Shown piece after piece: positions 25,960 through 35,363 of a stretch of 64,000 nt of DNA (positions are counted from its first letter, which is position 1; each line of letters begins with the position of its first letter). The stretch spans positions 4,762,001 to 4,826,000 of the forward strand of contig NZ_AP023439.1 of assembly GCF_014701095.1 (NCBI RefSeq), written 5' to 3'. The position numbers and the translations under genes are program-made. The notes below the pieces were generated by a model, which saw nothing but the letters and a program-made list of their open reading frames with translations, had not been told where the DNA came from and made no database searches. Source of the DNA: Streptomyces tuirus (GTDB taxonomy: Bacteria; Actinomycetota; Actinomycetes; Streptomycetales; Streptomycetaceae).

Positions 25960-27407
25960 ATGTTCTTCACCTACCTGAGGCGCGAGTTGCGCCGCCGCAG
26001 AAGGGCGGCTCTCGTCGTCGCCTCCGGACTCGCGCTCGGTATCGCGCTGGTCATCGTCGTCACGTCCGTGTCCGCCGGCATGGGCAGGGCGCAGGACAAG
26101 GTCCTCCAGTCGCTGTACGGGCTGGGCACGGACCTGACCGTCACCAAGGCCGCGGCCCCGGCCGGGAGCAGCTCCGAACGGCCGCGCTTCCGCTTCGACG
26201 CCCAGGACGACGACTCGGGCGGTGAGCAGAGCAGCGACCGTGTCATGGTGCAGGGCTTCCAGACCCTGGCGGCATCGACGGTGGGCAAGGTCGGCGCGCA
26301 GAGCGGCGTCGCGGACGCGGTGGGCGGGCTGAGCCTCCAGGTCGTCAAGGTCAGCGGGGCGTTCACCCGCGGCCGGTTCGAGCAGGGGGAGAGCGGCGGC
26401 GGGCAGGGCGGCGGCCCGGGCGGGGCCCAGCCCTCGCCGCAGGGCCGGGTGGAGGGCGGCGGCGCCGACTTCGACGTCAACTCCTGCTCCGTCTACGGCA
26501 CCGACGTCACCAAGCCGGCCCTCGGCCCGCTGACCTCCTCGAAGATCACCAGCGGCCGGACGTTCACGACGAGCGAGACGAACGCGAAGGTCGCCGTGGC
26601 GGACGCGGCGTACGCCAAGGAGAAGAAGCTCAAGGCGGGCTCCACCGTCACCGTCAAGAGCACCGAGTTCACGGTGGTCGGCATCGCCACGGCCGACAGC
26701 GGGGACGCGGCCGCCGACCTCTACGTCCCGCTGAAGCGGGCGCAGACGCTCGCCGGCGCCGAGGACAAGGTCACCACGATCTACGTCAAGCCACCGACTC
26801 GCAGCGGATCGACAGCGTCAAGTCGGAGATCGGGAAGAACGTCCCGGGCACGACGGTCACCACCTCCGCCGACCTCGCCGACACCGTCTCCGGCTCGCTG
26901 TCCACGGCCTCCTCCCTCGCCGCGAGCGTCGGTAAGTGGCTGTCGATCGTGGTCCTCGTGGCCGCGTTCCTCGTCGCGGGCCTGCTGACGTCCTCGGCGG
27001 TCTCCCGCCGGGTGCGCGAGTTCGGCACGCTCAAGGCGCTGGGCTGGAAGTCCGGCCGGGTGACGCGGCAGGTCGTCGGCGAGGCGGTGGTGAACGGCCT
27101 GGTGGGCGGTGCGCTGGGGATCGCGCTGGGGCTGGCGGGGGCGTACGCCGTGACGGCCGTGAGTCCCACGCTGCAGGCCCAGTTGGGCGGGGGCGGCGGG
27201 GGCGAGGGCTTCCGGGGCGGCATCGGCGGCCCGGGCCGTGCGGCGGCCACGAAGACCCTCGATGTCGCCCTCACCGCACCGGTGAGCCTGACGACGATCG
27301 CCCTGGCGGTGGCCCTGGCCGTGACGGGCGGCCTGATCGCGGGAGCCTTCGGCGGCTGGCGGGCTTCCCGGCTGCGCCCGGCGGACGCGCTGCGGCGGGT
27401 GGAGTAG
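25960..27407 (+). pseudogene. FtsX/MacB-type ABC permease with a single-base frameshift
   Basis: Two overlapping frames together encode one permease. The first starts MFFTYLRRELRRRRRAALVVASGLALGIAL (one membrane helix) and includes a MacB-like periplasmic domain. The second supplies the last three helices (WLSIVVLVAAFLVAGLLTSS onwards) and the ending RASRLRPADALRRVE. The frames join if one G is restored between 26790 and 26791, which turns VKPPTRS into VKATDSQR. This is either a sequencing error or a true mutation that removes the C-terminal membrane part. The matching ATPase gene lies downstream after a 379-bp repeat region. In an intact form the pair would move a substrate across, or act on, the cell envelope. 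Confidence 0.85.
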
Positions 27408-27443
27408 GCGCCTCCCTCAGTCCGATGGCACGAGCACGGACCT

Positions 27444-27769
27444 CAGGGGCGCGGGGCTGTATCGCTACGCGGCTCCGCCGCGTGAGCGCGAACGCCCCCT
27501 AGGCACCCGCACTCTCCGGCGGCATCCACCGACCCAGGGGCGCGGGGCTGTATCGATATGCGGCTCCGCCGCGTGAGCGCGAACGCCCCCTAGGCACCCG
27601 CACTCTCCGGCGGCATCCACCGGCCCAGGGGCGCGGGGCTGTATCGATATGCGGCTCCGCCGCGAGAGCGCGAACGGCCCCCACGCACCCGCACTCTCCG
27701 GCGGCATCCACCGACCCAGGGGCGCGGGGAACTGCGCGAACACCCCCACGCACCCGCACTCGACGAATT
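27444..27769. repeat. 91-bp tandem repeat, three full copies plus a partial fourth
   Basis: Copies begin with CAGGGGCGCGGGG at 27444, 27535, 27626 and 27717, an exact 91-bp period. Each full unit can fold, because its GGGGCG start pairs with a CGCCCC or CGGCCCC near its middle around CGGCTCCGCCGCG. The last, partial unit switches to the common GGGGAACTGCGCGA variant seen at 6482. The array fills almost all of the gap between the permease stop and the ATPase start. Confidence 0.85.
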
Positions 27770-27786
27770 ACCCCAGGAGCCCACAC

Positions 27787-28470
27787 ATGTACGAACTCAG
27801 AGCTCTCACCAAGCACTACACCCGTTCCAAAGACACCGTCCAAGCCCTCGACGGCATCGACCTCACCATCCCCGACGGCGACCGCCTGGTCATCCAGGGC
27901 CCCACCGGCGGTGGAAAGTCCACGCTGCTCCAGATGCTCGGCGGCCTGGACCGGCCCACTTCCGGCGAGATCGTCCTGGACGGCACCGACCTCGCCGCAC
28001 TGCCGGAGGCCAGACTGACCCGGGTGAGAAGCGAAAGCATCGGCTTCGTCTTCCAGTCCTTCAACCTCATCCCGACGCTCACCGCGCAGGAAAACGTGGA
28101 GACCGCCCTCGTCCCCCTCGGCGTCAAGCCGAAGCAGCGGCGCGAACAGGCCGCCGAAGCACTGAAGTCGGTCGGTCTCGGCGAGCGCCTCGCGCATCTG
28201 CCCGGCGAGATGTCCGGCGGTCAGCAGCAACGCGTGGCCATCGCCCGGGCCTTGGTGAAACAACCGAAGGTACTCCTCGCCGACGAACCCACCGGAAATC
28301 TGGACGAGTCGATGCGCGACGAGATCATGGACGTACTCGAACGCATGTGGGAGGAGCTCGGCCTCACCTTTGTGATGGTCACCCACGACTCGGCGATAGC
28401 GAAGAAGGCGCCGCGTGTGGCGACGATCCGCAAGGGCCGTATCTCTGTCAAGGAGAACGCGCGTGCGTAA
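27787..28470 (+). CDS. ABC transporter ATP-binding protein (MacB/LolD type)
   Basis: The 227-residue ATPase has Walker A GPTGGGKST, the Q-loop FVFQSFNLIP, signature MSGGQQQRVAIARAL, Walker B VLLADEPTGNLD and the switch histidine in VMVTHD. The N-terminus MYELRALTKHYTRSKDTVQAL and the FNLIPTLTAQENV stretch place it with MacB/LolD/FtsE-type partners of FtsX-like permeases. The ATG follows a CCAGGAGC ribosome site. It should partner the frameshifted permease upstream, though the intervening repeat may uncouple their expression. Confidence 0.92.
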   Translation: MYELRALTKHYTRSKDTVQALDGIDLTIPDGDRLVIQGPTGGGKSTLLQMLGGLDRPTSGEIVLDGTDLAALPEARLTRVRSESIGFVFQSFNLIPTLTAQENVETALVPLGVKPKQRREQAAEALKSVGLGERLAHLPGEMSGGQQQRVAIARALVKQPKVLLADEPTGNLDESMRDEIMDVLERMWEELGLTFVMVTHDSAIAKKAPRVATIRKGRISVKENARA

Positions 28471-28491
28471 CCACGCGGCCCTGTAACGGAG

Positions 28492-28524
28492 TTCCGTCGG
28501 CCGTGTAACAGTCGGCCGACGGAA
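28492..28524 (+). terminator. Intrinsic terminator after the ABC ATPase gene
   Basis: A perfect 12-bp stem, TTCCGTCGGCCG with CGGCCGACGGAA, carries a 9-base loop and is followed by TTCTTG. Confidence 0.85.
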
Positions 28525-28665
28525 TTCTTGCCGTCCTCTCATCTATTGAGCGGCTGATCACCCGTCGGCATACTGCGTATACCGGGGGGTGTACGGGCAC
28601 GCGTACGAGACCACCCCCGGCCGGGTGAACGGGGAATTCACCCGGTTCTTCTGCAAGGGGGAAAC

Positions 28666-31600
28666 TTGCGCAGACAAGTGAAAAGGGCGTATGCGGCCAC
28701 AGTCGCCACAGCGGCGGCCGTAGCGCTGGCGGCGGGTATGACCAGCCCGGCGTCGGCCAACGGCGAGCAGGCGGCGGCGTCCGCCAAGCCGGCGTCCCTC
28801 ACCGCCAAGCACCGCATCACACTCATCACCGGCGACCGCGTCGTGCTGGACGCCAAGGGCCGTGTCATCGGCCTGGAACACGCCAAGGGCCGCGAGAAGG
28901 TACCCGTCCAGATCCGCAAGGTCGACGGCCACACCCTCGTCATCCCGGCCGACGCGGCCCGCCTGGTCGCCACCGGCAAGCTCGACCAGCGGCTCTTCGA
29001 CGTCACCGAGCTCAACAAGTCCGCGACCCGCAAGGCCCAGAAGAAGGGCCTGAAGGTCATCGTCGGCTACCGGGGCAGCGCCGCCGCCACCAAGGCCGAC
29101 GTCCGCGAGGCCGGCACCCTGAGCCACGCGCTGAAGTCCGTGAACGCGGACGCCGTGCAGACGCCGCAGCAGGACACGCCCGAACTCTGGGACGCGGTCA
29201 CCAACGGCGAGAAGACCGCCTCCGGTATCGCGCACGTCTGGCTCGACGGCGTCCGCAAGGCCAGCCTCGACAAGTCCGTCCCGCAGATCGGCGCCCCCAA
29301 GGCCTGGTCGGCCGGCTTCGACGGCAAGGGCACCAAGATCGCCGTCCTGGACACCGGTGTCGACGCCACCCACGACGACCTCAAGGGTCAGGTGGTCGGC
29401 GCCAAGAACTTCACCACCTCGCCCGACGCCTCCGACAAGGTCGGCCACGGCACGCACGTCGCGTCCATCGCGGCCGGCACGGGCAAGAAGTCCGGCGGCA
29501 CGTACAAGGGCATCGCGCCCGGCGCGAAGATCCTCAACGGCAAGGTCCTCGACGACGGCGGCTTCGGCAGCGACTCCGAGATCCTCGCCGGCATGGAGTG
29601 GGCCGCCGCCGAGGGCGCCGACGTCATCAACATGAGCCTGGGCGGCGGCGACACGCCCGCGATCGACCCGCTGGAAGCGGCGGTGAACAAGCTGTCCGAC
29701 GACAAGGGCGTCCTGTTCGCCATCGCGGCCGGCAACGAGGGCGACTTCGGCGAGCAGACCGTCGGCTCCCCGGGCAGCGCCGCCGCGGCCCTGACCGTCG
29801 GCGCGGTCGACGACAAGGACGTGCTGGCGGACTTCTCCAGCCGCGGCCCCGGCATGGACGGCGCCCTCAAGCCCGACGTGACCGCGCCCGGCGTGGACAT
29901 CACCGCGGCCTCCGCCCCGGGCAACCTGATAGCCCAGGAGGTCGGCGAGAAGCCGGCCGGCTACATGACGATCTCCGGTACGTCGATGGCGACCCCGCAC
30001 GTCGCGGGCGCGGCGGCGATCCTCAAGCAGCAGCACCCGGACTGGAAGTACGCCGAGCTGAAGGGCGCCCTCACCGGCTCCACCAAGGGCGGCAAGTACA
30101 CCCCGTTCGAGCAGGGTTCGGGCCGGATCCAGGTCGACAAGGCCATCAAGCAGTCCGTGATCGCCGAGCCGGTCTCCGTGAGCTTCGGGGTGCAGCAGTG
30201 GCCGCACACCGACGACAAGCCGGTCACCAAGGAGCTGACGTACCGCAACCTCGGTACGAAGGACGTCACGCTGAAGCTGACGTCGACGGCCACCAACCCC
30301 AAGGGCCAGGCCGTCCCGTCCGGCTTCTTCAAGCTCGGCGCCACCTCGGTGACGGTCCCGGCCGGCGGCAAGGCCTCCGTGCCGTTCACCGTCAACACCA
30401 AGCTCGGCGGCACGGTCGACGGCGCGTACTCGGCGTACGTGACGGCGACGGGCGGCGGCCAGACCGTCCGCACGGCGGCCGCGGTGCAGCGCGAGGTCGA
30501 GTCGTACGACCTGACGCTGAAGTTCCTCGACCGCGACGGCAAGGCGGCGAAGAACTACAGCGCCGACCTGACCGGCATAACCGGCCTGGGCAAGGGCAAG
30601 GGGGCCGCGCCGTACGACGAGGACGGCACCGTCACCACCCGTGTCCCCAAGGGCACCTACGTCCTCAACACCAACATCTACGTGGGCGACGACCCCGAGA
30701 AGTTCGAGGGCGTCGACTGGCTCGCCCAGCCCAAGCTGAACCTCACCAAGAACACGACGATCACGCTGGACGCCCGCAAGGCCAAGCCGGTGGACATCAC
30801 CGTCCCGGCCACCGGCGTCACATCGGAGTTCGCCTCGGCCGACTACACGGTGGAGAGCGGTGACAGCAGCTACGGCTTCGGCTGGTGGCTGGACTCCTAC
30901 GACGGCTTCCGCAGCGCCCACGTCGGCCCGCAGATCACCGACGGTTCGGTGACCCAGCAGTGGGACGGCCACTGGTCCAAGGGCAGCAAGGAGGAGTACA
31001 ACACCGTCGCCGGCGGCAAGGTCAAGCAGCTCGCCACCGGCTTCACCAAGCACTACAAGGCGAGCGAGCTCGCCACGGTGAAGGCGGGTCTCGGCGCCGC
31101 GGCGAGCGGCAAGAAGGGCTCGGTCAACGCGGTGGGCTGGATGCCGTGGAGCTCCAGCGCCTCCTCGATCGGCATGCAGCAGACCCTGCCCGGCACCCGG
31201 ACGCTCCACCTGTCCGCGCAGGGCGGCGTGAAGTGGCAGCTGGAGTTCGCCCAGTCCGGCGGTGTGGACGCGGACGGCTTCCCGGTCGACGAGGCCGCCT
31301 ACGCGATGGGCACGCACACATTCGCCGCCGGCAAGAGCTACTCCAAGACCGTCAACACGGCCGTCTTCGGGCCGCGTCTGACCGGCGACTTCGGCGTCAT
31401 CCGCGAGGGCAACCAGATCTACGGTTCCCTGCCGCTGTTCGCCGACGGCAAGGGCAACGTGGGCTACTCGACGTTCTCCGCGGTCGACACGACCCTGTAC
31501 CGCAACGGCACCAAGGTCGGCAGCAACAACGACCCGCTGTTCGGTGACAAGCAGTTCAAGGTCCCGTCCGCCGACGCCGAGTACAAGCTGACGACGTCGG

Positions 31601-31992
31601 TCAAGCGCAGCGTCAAGGTCGCGGCGGCCTCCACCCGTGTCGACGCCAGCTGGACGTTCCGCTCGAAGAAGACCAACAGCATCACGAAGCTGCCCGTCTC
31701 CACGGCCCGCTTCGGCGCGACCACCGGCCTGGACAGCAAGGTCCCGGCCGGCAAGACCGTCAAGGTCCCGGTCACCGTCGAGGGCGCGGCCAAGGGCGGC
31801 AACCTCAAGTCCCTGTCGGTGTACGTGTCGTACGACTACGGCAAGACCTGGAAGAAGCTCACCGTCAAGGGCGGCAAGGTGAGCGTCAAGAACCCGGCGA
31901 AGGGGAAGGCCATCTCCTTCCACGCCAAGATCGCCGACAAGAAGGGCAACAAGTCGACGATCTCGATCTACAACGCGTACTACGGCAAGTAA
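28666..31992 (+). CDS. Secreted subtilisin-like (S8) serine protease
   Basis: This is a 1,108-residue extracellular protease. A signal peptide (VKRAYAATVATAAAVALAAGMTSPASA) is followed by an inhibitor-like propeptide of about 170 residues. The S8 domain has Asp229 in VLDTGVDATHDDL, His261 in GHGTHVASIAAG and Ser440 in GTSMATPHVAG. About 550 C-terminal residues are beta-rich accessory domains, including a FILF/Fn3-like segment and a final SVYVSYDYGKTWKKLTVKGG repeat region. The TTG start is supported by an AAGGGGGA ribosome site 3 bases upstream. Lysine-rich composition outside the catalytic domain is notable for an actinobacterial protein. Confidence 0.95.
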   Translation: MRRQVKRAYAATVATAAAVALAAGMTSPASANGEQAAASAKPASLTAKHRITLITGDRVVLDAKGRVIGLEHAKGREKVPVQIRKVDGHTLVIPADAARLVATGKLDQRLFDVTELNKSATRKAQKKGLKVIVGYRGSAAATKADVREAGTLSHALKSVNADAVQTPQQDTPELWDAVTNGEKTASGIAHVWLDGVRKASLDKSVPQIGAPKAWSAGFDGKGTKIAVLDTGVDATHDDLKGQVVGAKNFTTSPDASDKVGHGTHVASIAAGTGKKSGGTYKGIAPGAKILNGKVLDDGGFGSDSEILAGMEWAAAEGADVINMSLGGGDTPAIDPLEAAVNKLSDDKGVLFAIAAGNEGDFGEQTVGSPGSAAAALTVGAVDDKDVLADFSSRGPGMDGALKPDVTAPGVDITAASAPGNLIAQEVGEKPAGYMTISGTSMATPHVAGAAAILKQQHPDWKYAELKGALTGSTKGGKYTPFEQGSGRIQVDKAIKQSVIAEPVSVSFGVQQWPHTDDKPVTKELTYRNLGTKDVTLKLTSTATNPKGQAVPSGFFKLGATSVTVPAGGKASVPFTVNTKLGGTVDGAYSAYVTATGGGQTVRTAAAVQREVESYDLTLKFLDRDGKAAKNYSADLTGITGLGKGKGAAPYDEDGTVTTRVPKGTYVLNTNIYVGDDPEKFEGVDWLAQPKLNLTKNTTITLDARKAKPVDITVPATGVTSEFASADYTVESGDSSYGFGWWLDSYDGFRSAHVGPQITDGSVTQQWDGHWSKGSKEEYNTVAGGKVKQLATGFTKHYKASELATVKAGLGAAASGKKGSVNAVGWMPWSSSASSIGMQQTLPGTRTLHLSAQGGVKWQLEFAQSGGVDADGFPVDEAAYAMGTHTFAAGKSYSKTVNTAVFGPRLTGDFGVIREGNQIYGSLPLFADGKGNVGYSTFSAVDTTLYRNGTKVGSNNDPLFGDKQFKVPSADAEYKLTTSVKRSVKVAAASTRVDASWTFRSKKTNSITKLPVSTARFGATTGLDSKVPAGKTVKVPVTVEGAAKGGNLKSLSVYVSYDYGKTWKKLTVKGGKVSVKNPAKGKAISFHAKIADKKGNKSTISIYNAYYGK

Positions 31993-32014
31993 GCGGTAGC
32001 GCGCACGCGTTGAC

Positions 32015-32046
32015 GGCCCGTCGGAAGCCCCCGCTTCCGGCGGGCC
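32015..32046 (+). terminator. Terminator after the subtilase gene
   Basis: A 14-bp stem (GGCCCGTCGGAAGC with GCTTCCGGCGGGCC, one G-U pair) has a 4-base loop and no T tract, as is usual in this genus. Confidence 0.8.
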
Positions 32047-32069
32047 CGTCGCATCAGTAGGGTCCTCGC

Positions 32070-32582
32070 ATGACCGCCGCAGTGACCGCCATGATCACCG
32101 CCGTCGTGGGTGTCCTCGGCACACTCCTCGCGCCGGTGCTCGGCCGGCGGCTCTCCGCACGGCAGCGCGAGGAGGAGACCCGGGCCGAGGATCAGCGACG
32201 CCGGTTCGAGGAGCGCAGGGACGCGTACACGGCCATGAACAGGGCCTCACGCCAGTTCCACACCCTCCTGAAGGACGCCCTGCACCGCCTGCGCGACGGG
32301 GTCTACGGCGATGCCGAGCGCGACCAGCTCGAGGAGACCCGGCGCGACTACCGGGACCGGTACGCCGAGGCCCAGATGATCGTTCCCGAGCGGATCCTGG
32401 AGGCCTCGCGGTCCGTCAACGAGGTCCTCGCGGGCATCGACGCGGCGGTCAAGCGCCTCGACCGGGGTGTGGCCCGGGAGGGCGATAGCGCGCAGGGCGC
32501 CCTGCACGACCTGAAGGAGGCCGAGCCGCGGCTGTCCGCGATGCGGAGGCTGATGCGGGAGGACCTGGGCGTCGCAGACTGA
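32070..32582 (+). CDS. Membrane-anchored coiled-coil protein, unknown function
   Basis: The 170-residue protein has one N-terminal membrane helix (AAVTAMITAVVGVLGTLLAPVLG). A long charged helical region follows (RQREEETRAEDQRRRFEERRDAYTAMNRASRQFHTLLKDALHRL), with coiled-coil character through residue 160. This resembles small actinobacterial proteins that sit as single genes near the membrane and have no assigned role. Its 3' end is 27 bp from the stop of the convergent regulator gene. Confidence 0.75.
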   Translation: MTAAVTAMITAVVGVLGTLLAPVLGRRLSARQREEETRAEDQRRRFEERRDAYTAMNRASRQFHTLLKDALHRLRDGVYGDAERDQLEETRRDYRDRYAEAQMIVPERILEASRSVNEVLAGIDAAVKRLDRGVAREGDSAQGALHDLKEAEPRLSAMRRLMREDLGVAD

Positions 32583-32609
32583 GGCGCGGGTGCCGTTCGC
32601 GGGTGCCTC

Positions 32610-33524
32610 TCACTCCGACGATGCCGGCGCCCTGGTGCCCGAGCGGGTCGCGTCCGCCCCCCAGCTCGCCAGCAGGCGCAGCGCCTCCGCCGACGGGGTG
32701 TCCGGCTCCGCGTGGTACGTGATCAGGGACTGCTCGCCGTCGTCCACCAGGCGGAACGTCTCGAAGGACAGGGTCAGATCGCCGGCCAGGGGGTGGCGCA
32801 GGCGCTTGACGCCGTAGCTCTTCTCCTTGACGTCGTGGGCGGCCCACAGGCGGCGGAAGTCCTCGCTCTTCACCGACAGCTCGCCCACCAGGGCCGACAG
32901 CCGCGGATCGTCCGGGTGGCAGCCCGCGTCCATGCGCAGATAGCCGACGATGTCGGACGCCTTCTGCTCCCACTCCACGAACAGCTCGCGGTACTCGGGC
33001 CGCAGGAACACCATCCGTGCCCAGTTCCGCTCCTGGGCCGGCATCTCCGCCCAGTCGCCGAAGAGGGCCGACGCCATCCGGTTCCAGGCCAGGATGTCCG
33101 AGCGGCGCCCGACGATGTACGCCGGGACGGACTCGATCGAGTCCAGCAGATGCCGCAGCGCCGGCCGCACCTGCTGGCTGCGCGCCACCGGCTTCTTCTT
33201 GTGCTGCTTCGGCTTCGCCAGATGCGACAGATGCGCATGCTCGGCGTCGCTCAGCCGCAGGGCGCGCGCGATCGCGTCCAGCACCTCCGCGGAGACATTG
33301 CGGCCGTTGCCCTGCTCAAGGCGCGTGTAGTACGCCACGGACACCCCCGCCAACTGCGACAGCTCCTCGCGGCGCAGCCCGGGCACCCGCCGCCGCCCGA
33401 AGTCGGGCAGTCCCACGTCCTCGGGCTTCAGCCGGGCCCGCCGGGTGCGCAGGAACTCACTGAGCTCGGCGCGCCGGTCCAGGCCGCCACCGGCCGTCTG
33501 TGCGGGTTCGGGCTGTTCGTCCAT
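32610..33524 (-). CDS. XRE-family regulator with MmyB-like ligand-binding domain
   Basis: The 304-residue regulator has an N-terminal helix-turn-helix ([45 protein letters not shown]). A C-terminal MmyB-type PAS-like sensor follows ([26 protein letters not shown] and [26 protein letters not shown]). Members are frequently paired with a divergent oxidoreductase gene that they control, exactly the layout here with a zinc alcohol dehydrogenase. The ATG at 33524 is chosen because upstream in-frame sequence lies in the shared promoter region. Confidence 0.9.
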   Translation of the reverse strand: MDEQPEPAQTAGGGLDRRAELSEFLRTRRARLKPEDVGLPDFGRRRVPGLRREELSQLAGVSVAYYTRLEQGNGRNVSAEVLDAIARALRLSDAEHAHLSHLAKPKQHKKKPVARSQQVRPALRHLLDSIESVPAYIVGRRSDILAWNRMASALFGDWAEMPAQERNWARMVFLRPEYRELFVEWEQKASDIVGYLRMDAGCHPDDPRLSALVGELSVKSEDFRRLWAAHDVKEKSYGVKRLRHPLAGDLTLSFETFRLVDDGEQSLITYHAEPDTPSAEALRLLASWGADATRSGTRAPASSE

Positions 33525-33543
33525 GCCGTCCAGTATTCCTGGT

Positions 33544-33593
33544 CGTACGCACACGAGCCTGACCCCGCCAGTGGTACGCACCGTGTGCGTACG
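33544..33593. promoter_or_regulatory. Candidate operator array for the XRE regulator and adh gene
   Basis: The divergent region holds a perfect dyad GTACGCAC-CGT-GTGCGTAC (33574-33592). A further upstream half site, CGTACGCACACG (33544-33555), is the exact inverted complement of CGTGTGCGTACG (33582-33593). Three GTACGCAC half sites in 50 bp between a regulator and its likely target indicate autoregulation and control of the dehydrogenase gene. Confidence 0.65.
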
Positions 33594-33704
33594 CAAAAGC
33601 GTGGTCTGGGTGAGCACGAAGGAATCCGGCACGCTGGTGATCGTGCCCGGTCCGAAGGTCCAGAAGGCAGCCGGGCACGGAACCCCGCTAGGAGAACCCC
33701 CGGC

Positions 33705-34745
33705 ATGACCACTGTTGCTGCGTACGCCGCTCCCGCTCCCAAGGCTCCGCTGGAGCGCACCACCATCGAGCGCCGCGAGGTCCGCGAGTTCGACGTCCTG
33801 ATCGACATCAAGTTCGCCGGCATCTGCCACTCCGACATCCACCAGGCCCAGGAGGGCTGGGGCGAGGCGATCTTCCCGATGGTCCCCGGCCACGAGATAG
33901 CCGGTGTCGTCTCCGCCGTCGGCCCCGGCGTCACGAAGTTCGCCGTCGGCGACCGCGTCGGCGTCGGCTGCATGGTCGACTCCTGCCGTGAGTGCGAGAA
34001 CTGCAAGGCCGGCCGCGAGCAGTACTGCGTGCGGGGCAACGTCCCCACGTACAACGGCATCGGCCACGACGGCGAGCCCACCTACGGCGGCTACTCGCAG
34101 AACGTCGTCGTCGACGAGAACTTCGTCGTCCGCATCCCCGACGGCCTCTCCCTCGACGTCGCCGCGCCCCTGCTGTGCGCCGGCATCACCCTCTACTCCC
34201 CGCTCCGCCGCTTCGGCGCCGGCCCCGGCAAGAAGGTCGCGATCGTCGGCCTGGGCGGCCTCGGTCACATGGGCGTCAAGATCGCCGACGCCCTCGGCGC
34301 CGAGGTGACCGTGCTGTCGCAGTCCCTGCGCAAGCAGGAGGACGGCCTGCGGCTGGGCGCGGACCACTACTACGCCACCAGCGACCCGAAGACCTTCGAG
34401 GAGCTCGCCGGCACGTTCGACCTGATCGTGTCCACGGTGTCCGCCCCGCTGGACTTCAACGCCTACCTGTCCCTGCTGAAGACCGAGGGCACCCTGGCCA
34501 ATGTCGGCGCCCCCGAGGAGCCGATCTCCCTCAACCTCTTCTCGGTGATCGGCGGCGGCAAGACCCTCGCCGGTTCCATGATCGGCGGCATCGCCGAGAC
34601 CCAGGAGATGCTGGACTTCTGCGCCGAGCACGGCCTCGGCGCCGAGATCGAGCTGATCCGCGGCGACCAGATCAACGAGGCCTACGAGCGGGTCCAGGCC
34701 AGCGACGTGCGCTACCGCTTCGTGATCGACACGGCGACGATCTGA
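33705..34745 (+). CDS. Zinc-dependent NAD(P) alcohol dehydrogenase (cinnamyl alcohol dehydrogenase-like)
   Basis: The 346-residue medium-chain dehydrogenase has catalytic zinc ligands Cys in [11 protein letters not shown] and His-Glu in [10 protein letters not shown]. The structural zinc is held by the four Cys of [17 protein letters not shown]. The Rossmann motif is [16 protein letters not shown]. It resembles the bacterial YahK/AdhC branch that reduces a wide range of aldehydes with NADPH. It is divergent from the XRE regulator and probably under its control. The ATG at 33705 follows a CTAGGAGA ribosome site. Short repeats of its stop-codon region lie just downstream. Confidence 0.93.
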   Translation: MTTVAAYAAPAPKAPLERTTIERREVREFDVLIDIKFAGICHSDIHQAQEGWGEAIFPMVPGHEIAGVVSAVGPGVTKFAVGDRVGVGCMVDSCRECENCKAGREQYCVRGNVPTYNGIGHDGEPTYGGYSQNVVVDENFVVRIPDGLSLDVAAPLLCAGITLYSPLRRFGAGPGKKVAIVGLGGLGHMGVKIADALGAEVTVLSQSLRKQEDGLRLGADHYYATSDPKTFEELAGTFDLIVSTVSAPLDFNAYLSLLKTEGTLANVGAPEEPISLNLFSVIGGGKTLAGSMIGGIAETQEMLDFCAEHGLGAEIELIRGDQINEAYERVQASDVRYRFVIDTATI

Positions 34746-34826
34746 CCCCGCCCTCCGTGACGCGGCGACCTGACCCCGTACCGTCCGTGACGGCGACGAT
34801 CTGACCCCGCACCCTCCGTGACACAG
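34735..34826. repeat. Short imperfect repeat of the adh 3' end
   Basis: The last bases of adh, CGGCGACGATCTGACCCCG, recur at 34791-34809, with a shorter variant (CGGCGACCTGACCCCG) in between. CCTCCGTGAC units separate the copies. The pattern looks like slipped-strand duplication after the stop codon. Confidence 0.6.
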
Positions 34827-34829
34827 CCC

Positions 34830-34860
34830 TGAGGGCCCCGGCCGCGCGCCGGGGCCCTCA
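34830..34860 (+). terminator. Terminator after the adh gene
   Basis: A perfect 12-bp stem, TGAGGGCCCCGG with CCGGGGCCCTCA, has a 7-base loop and lies just after the repeats. Confidence 0.85.
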
Positions 34861-34952
34861 GGGCGTTCGTGATGCACGACGGGGCGCGCGCGGGGTACAC
34901 CTGGGGGAGTGCACCGGAGGGTCCGCCGCCACGTACGTCAGGGGAGGCCACC

Positions 34953-35336
34953 ATGACCGTGCAGCTCAACCACACCATCGTCGTCACCCACGACAAACGC
35001 GCCTCGGCCCGGTTCCTCGCCGACCTCCTGGGGCTCGAGGTGAGCCCGCCCTACGGCCCGTTCCTGCCGGTCGAGATCTCCAACGGCGTGACACTCGACT
35101 TCATGGACAGCCCCGGCGCCATCACACCGCAGCACTACGCCTTCCTCGTCTCGGAGGACGAGTTCGACGAGATCTTCGGCCGCATCCAGCAGGCCGGCCT
35201 GACCTACTGGGCGGACCCGTTCCACAGCCGCCCCGGCGAGATCAACCACAACGACGGCGGCCGCGGGGCCTACTTCGACGACCCCGACGGACACCGCCTG
35301 GAGATCATCACCAGGCCCTACGGCAGCGGCGGCTGA
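34953..35336 (+). CDS. VOC family protein (glyoxalase/bleomycin-resistance fold)
   Basis: The 127-residue protein has the two beta-alpha-beta-beta-beta modules of the vicinal oxygen chelate fold. VQLNHTIVVTHDKRASARFLADLLGL holds the first metal His, and GGRGAYFDDPDGHRLEIITRPYG holds the conserved DPDGH-x-LE ending with its Glu. The ATG follows an AGGGGAGG ribosome site. It stands alone after a terminator. Substrate cannot be inferred; roles include dioxygenase, isomerase and antibiotic binding. Confidence 0.9.
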   Translation: MTVQLNHTIVVTHDKRASARFLADLLGLEVSPPYGPFLPVEISNGVTLDFMDSPGAITPQHYAFLVSEDEFDEIFGRIQQAGLTYWADPFHSRPGEINHNDGGRGAYFDDPDGHRLEIITRPYGSGG

Positions 35337-35363
35337 ACCCCGCGCACCCCGGCCCGTCACAGC

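Noticed and set aside
28558-31923. A 1,121-codon minus-strand open frame opposite the subtilase
   Set aside because: It is an exact antisense shadow of a gene with signal peptide, catalytic triad and ribosome site; the translated product is low-complexity.
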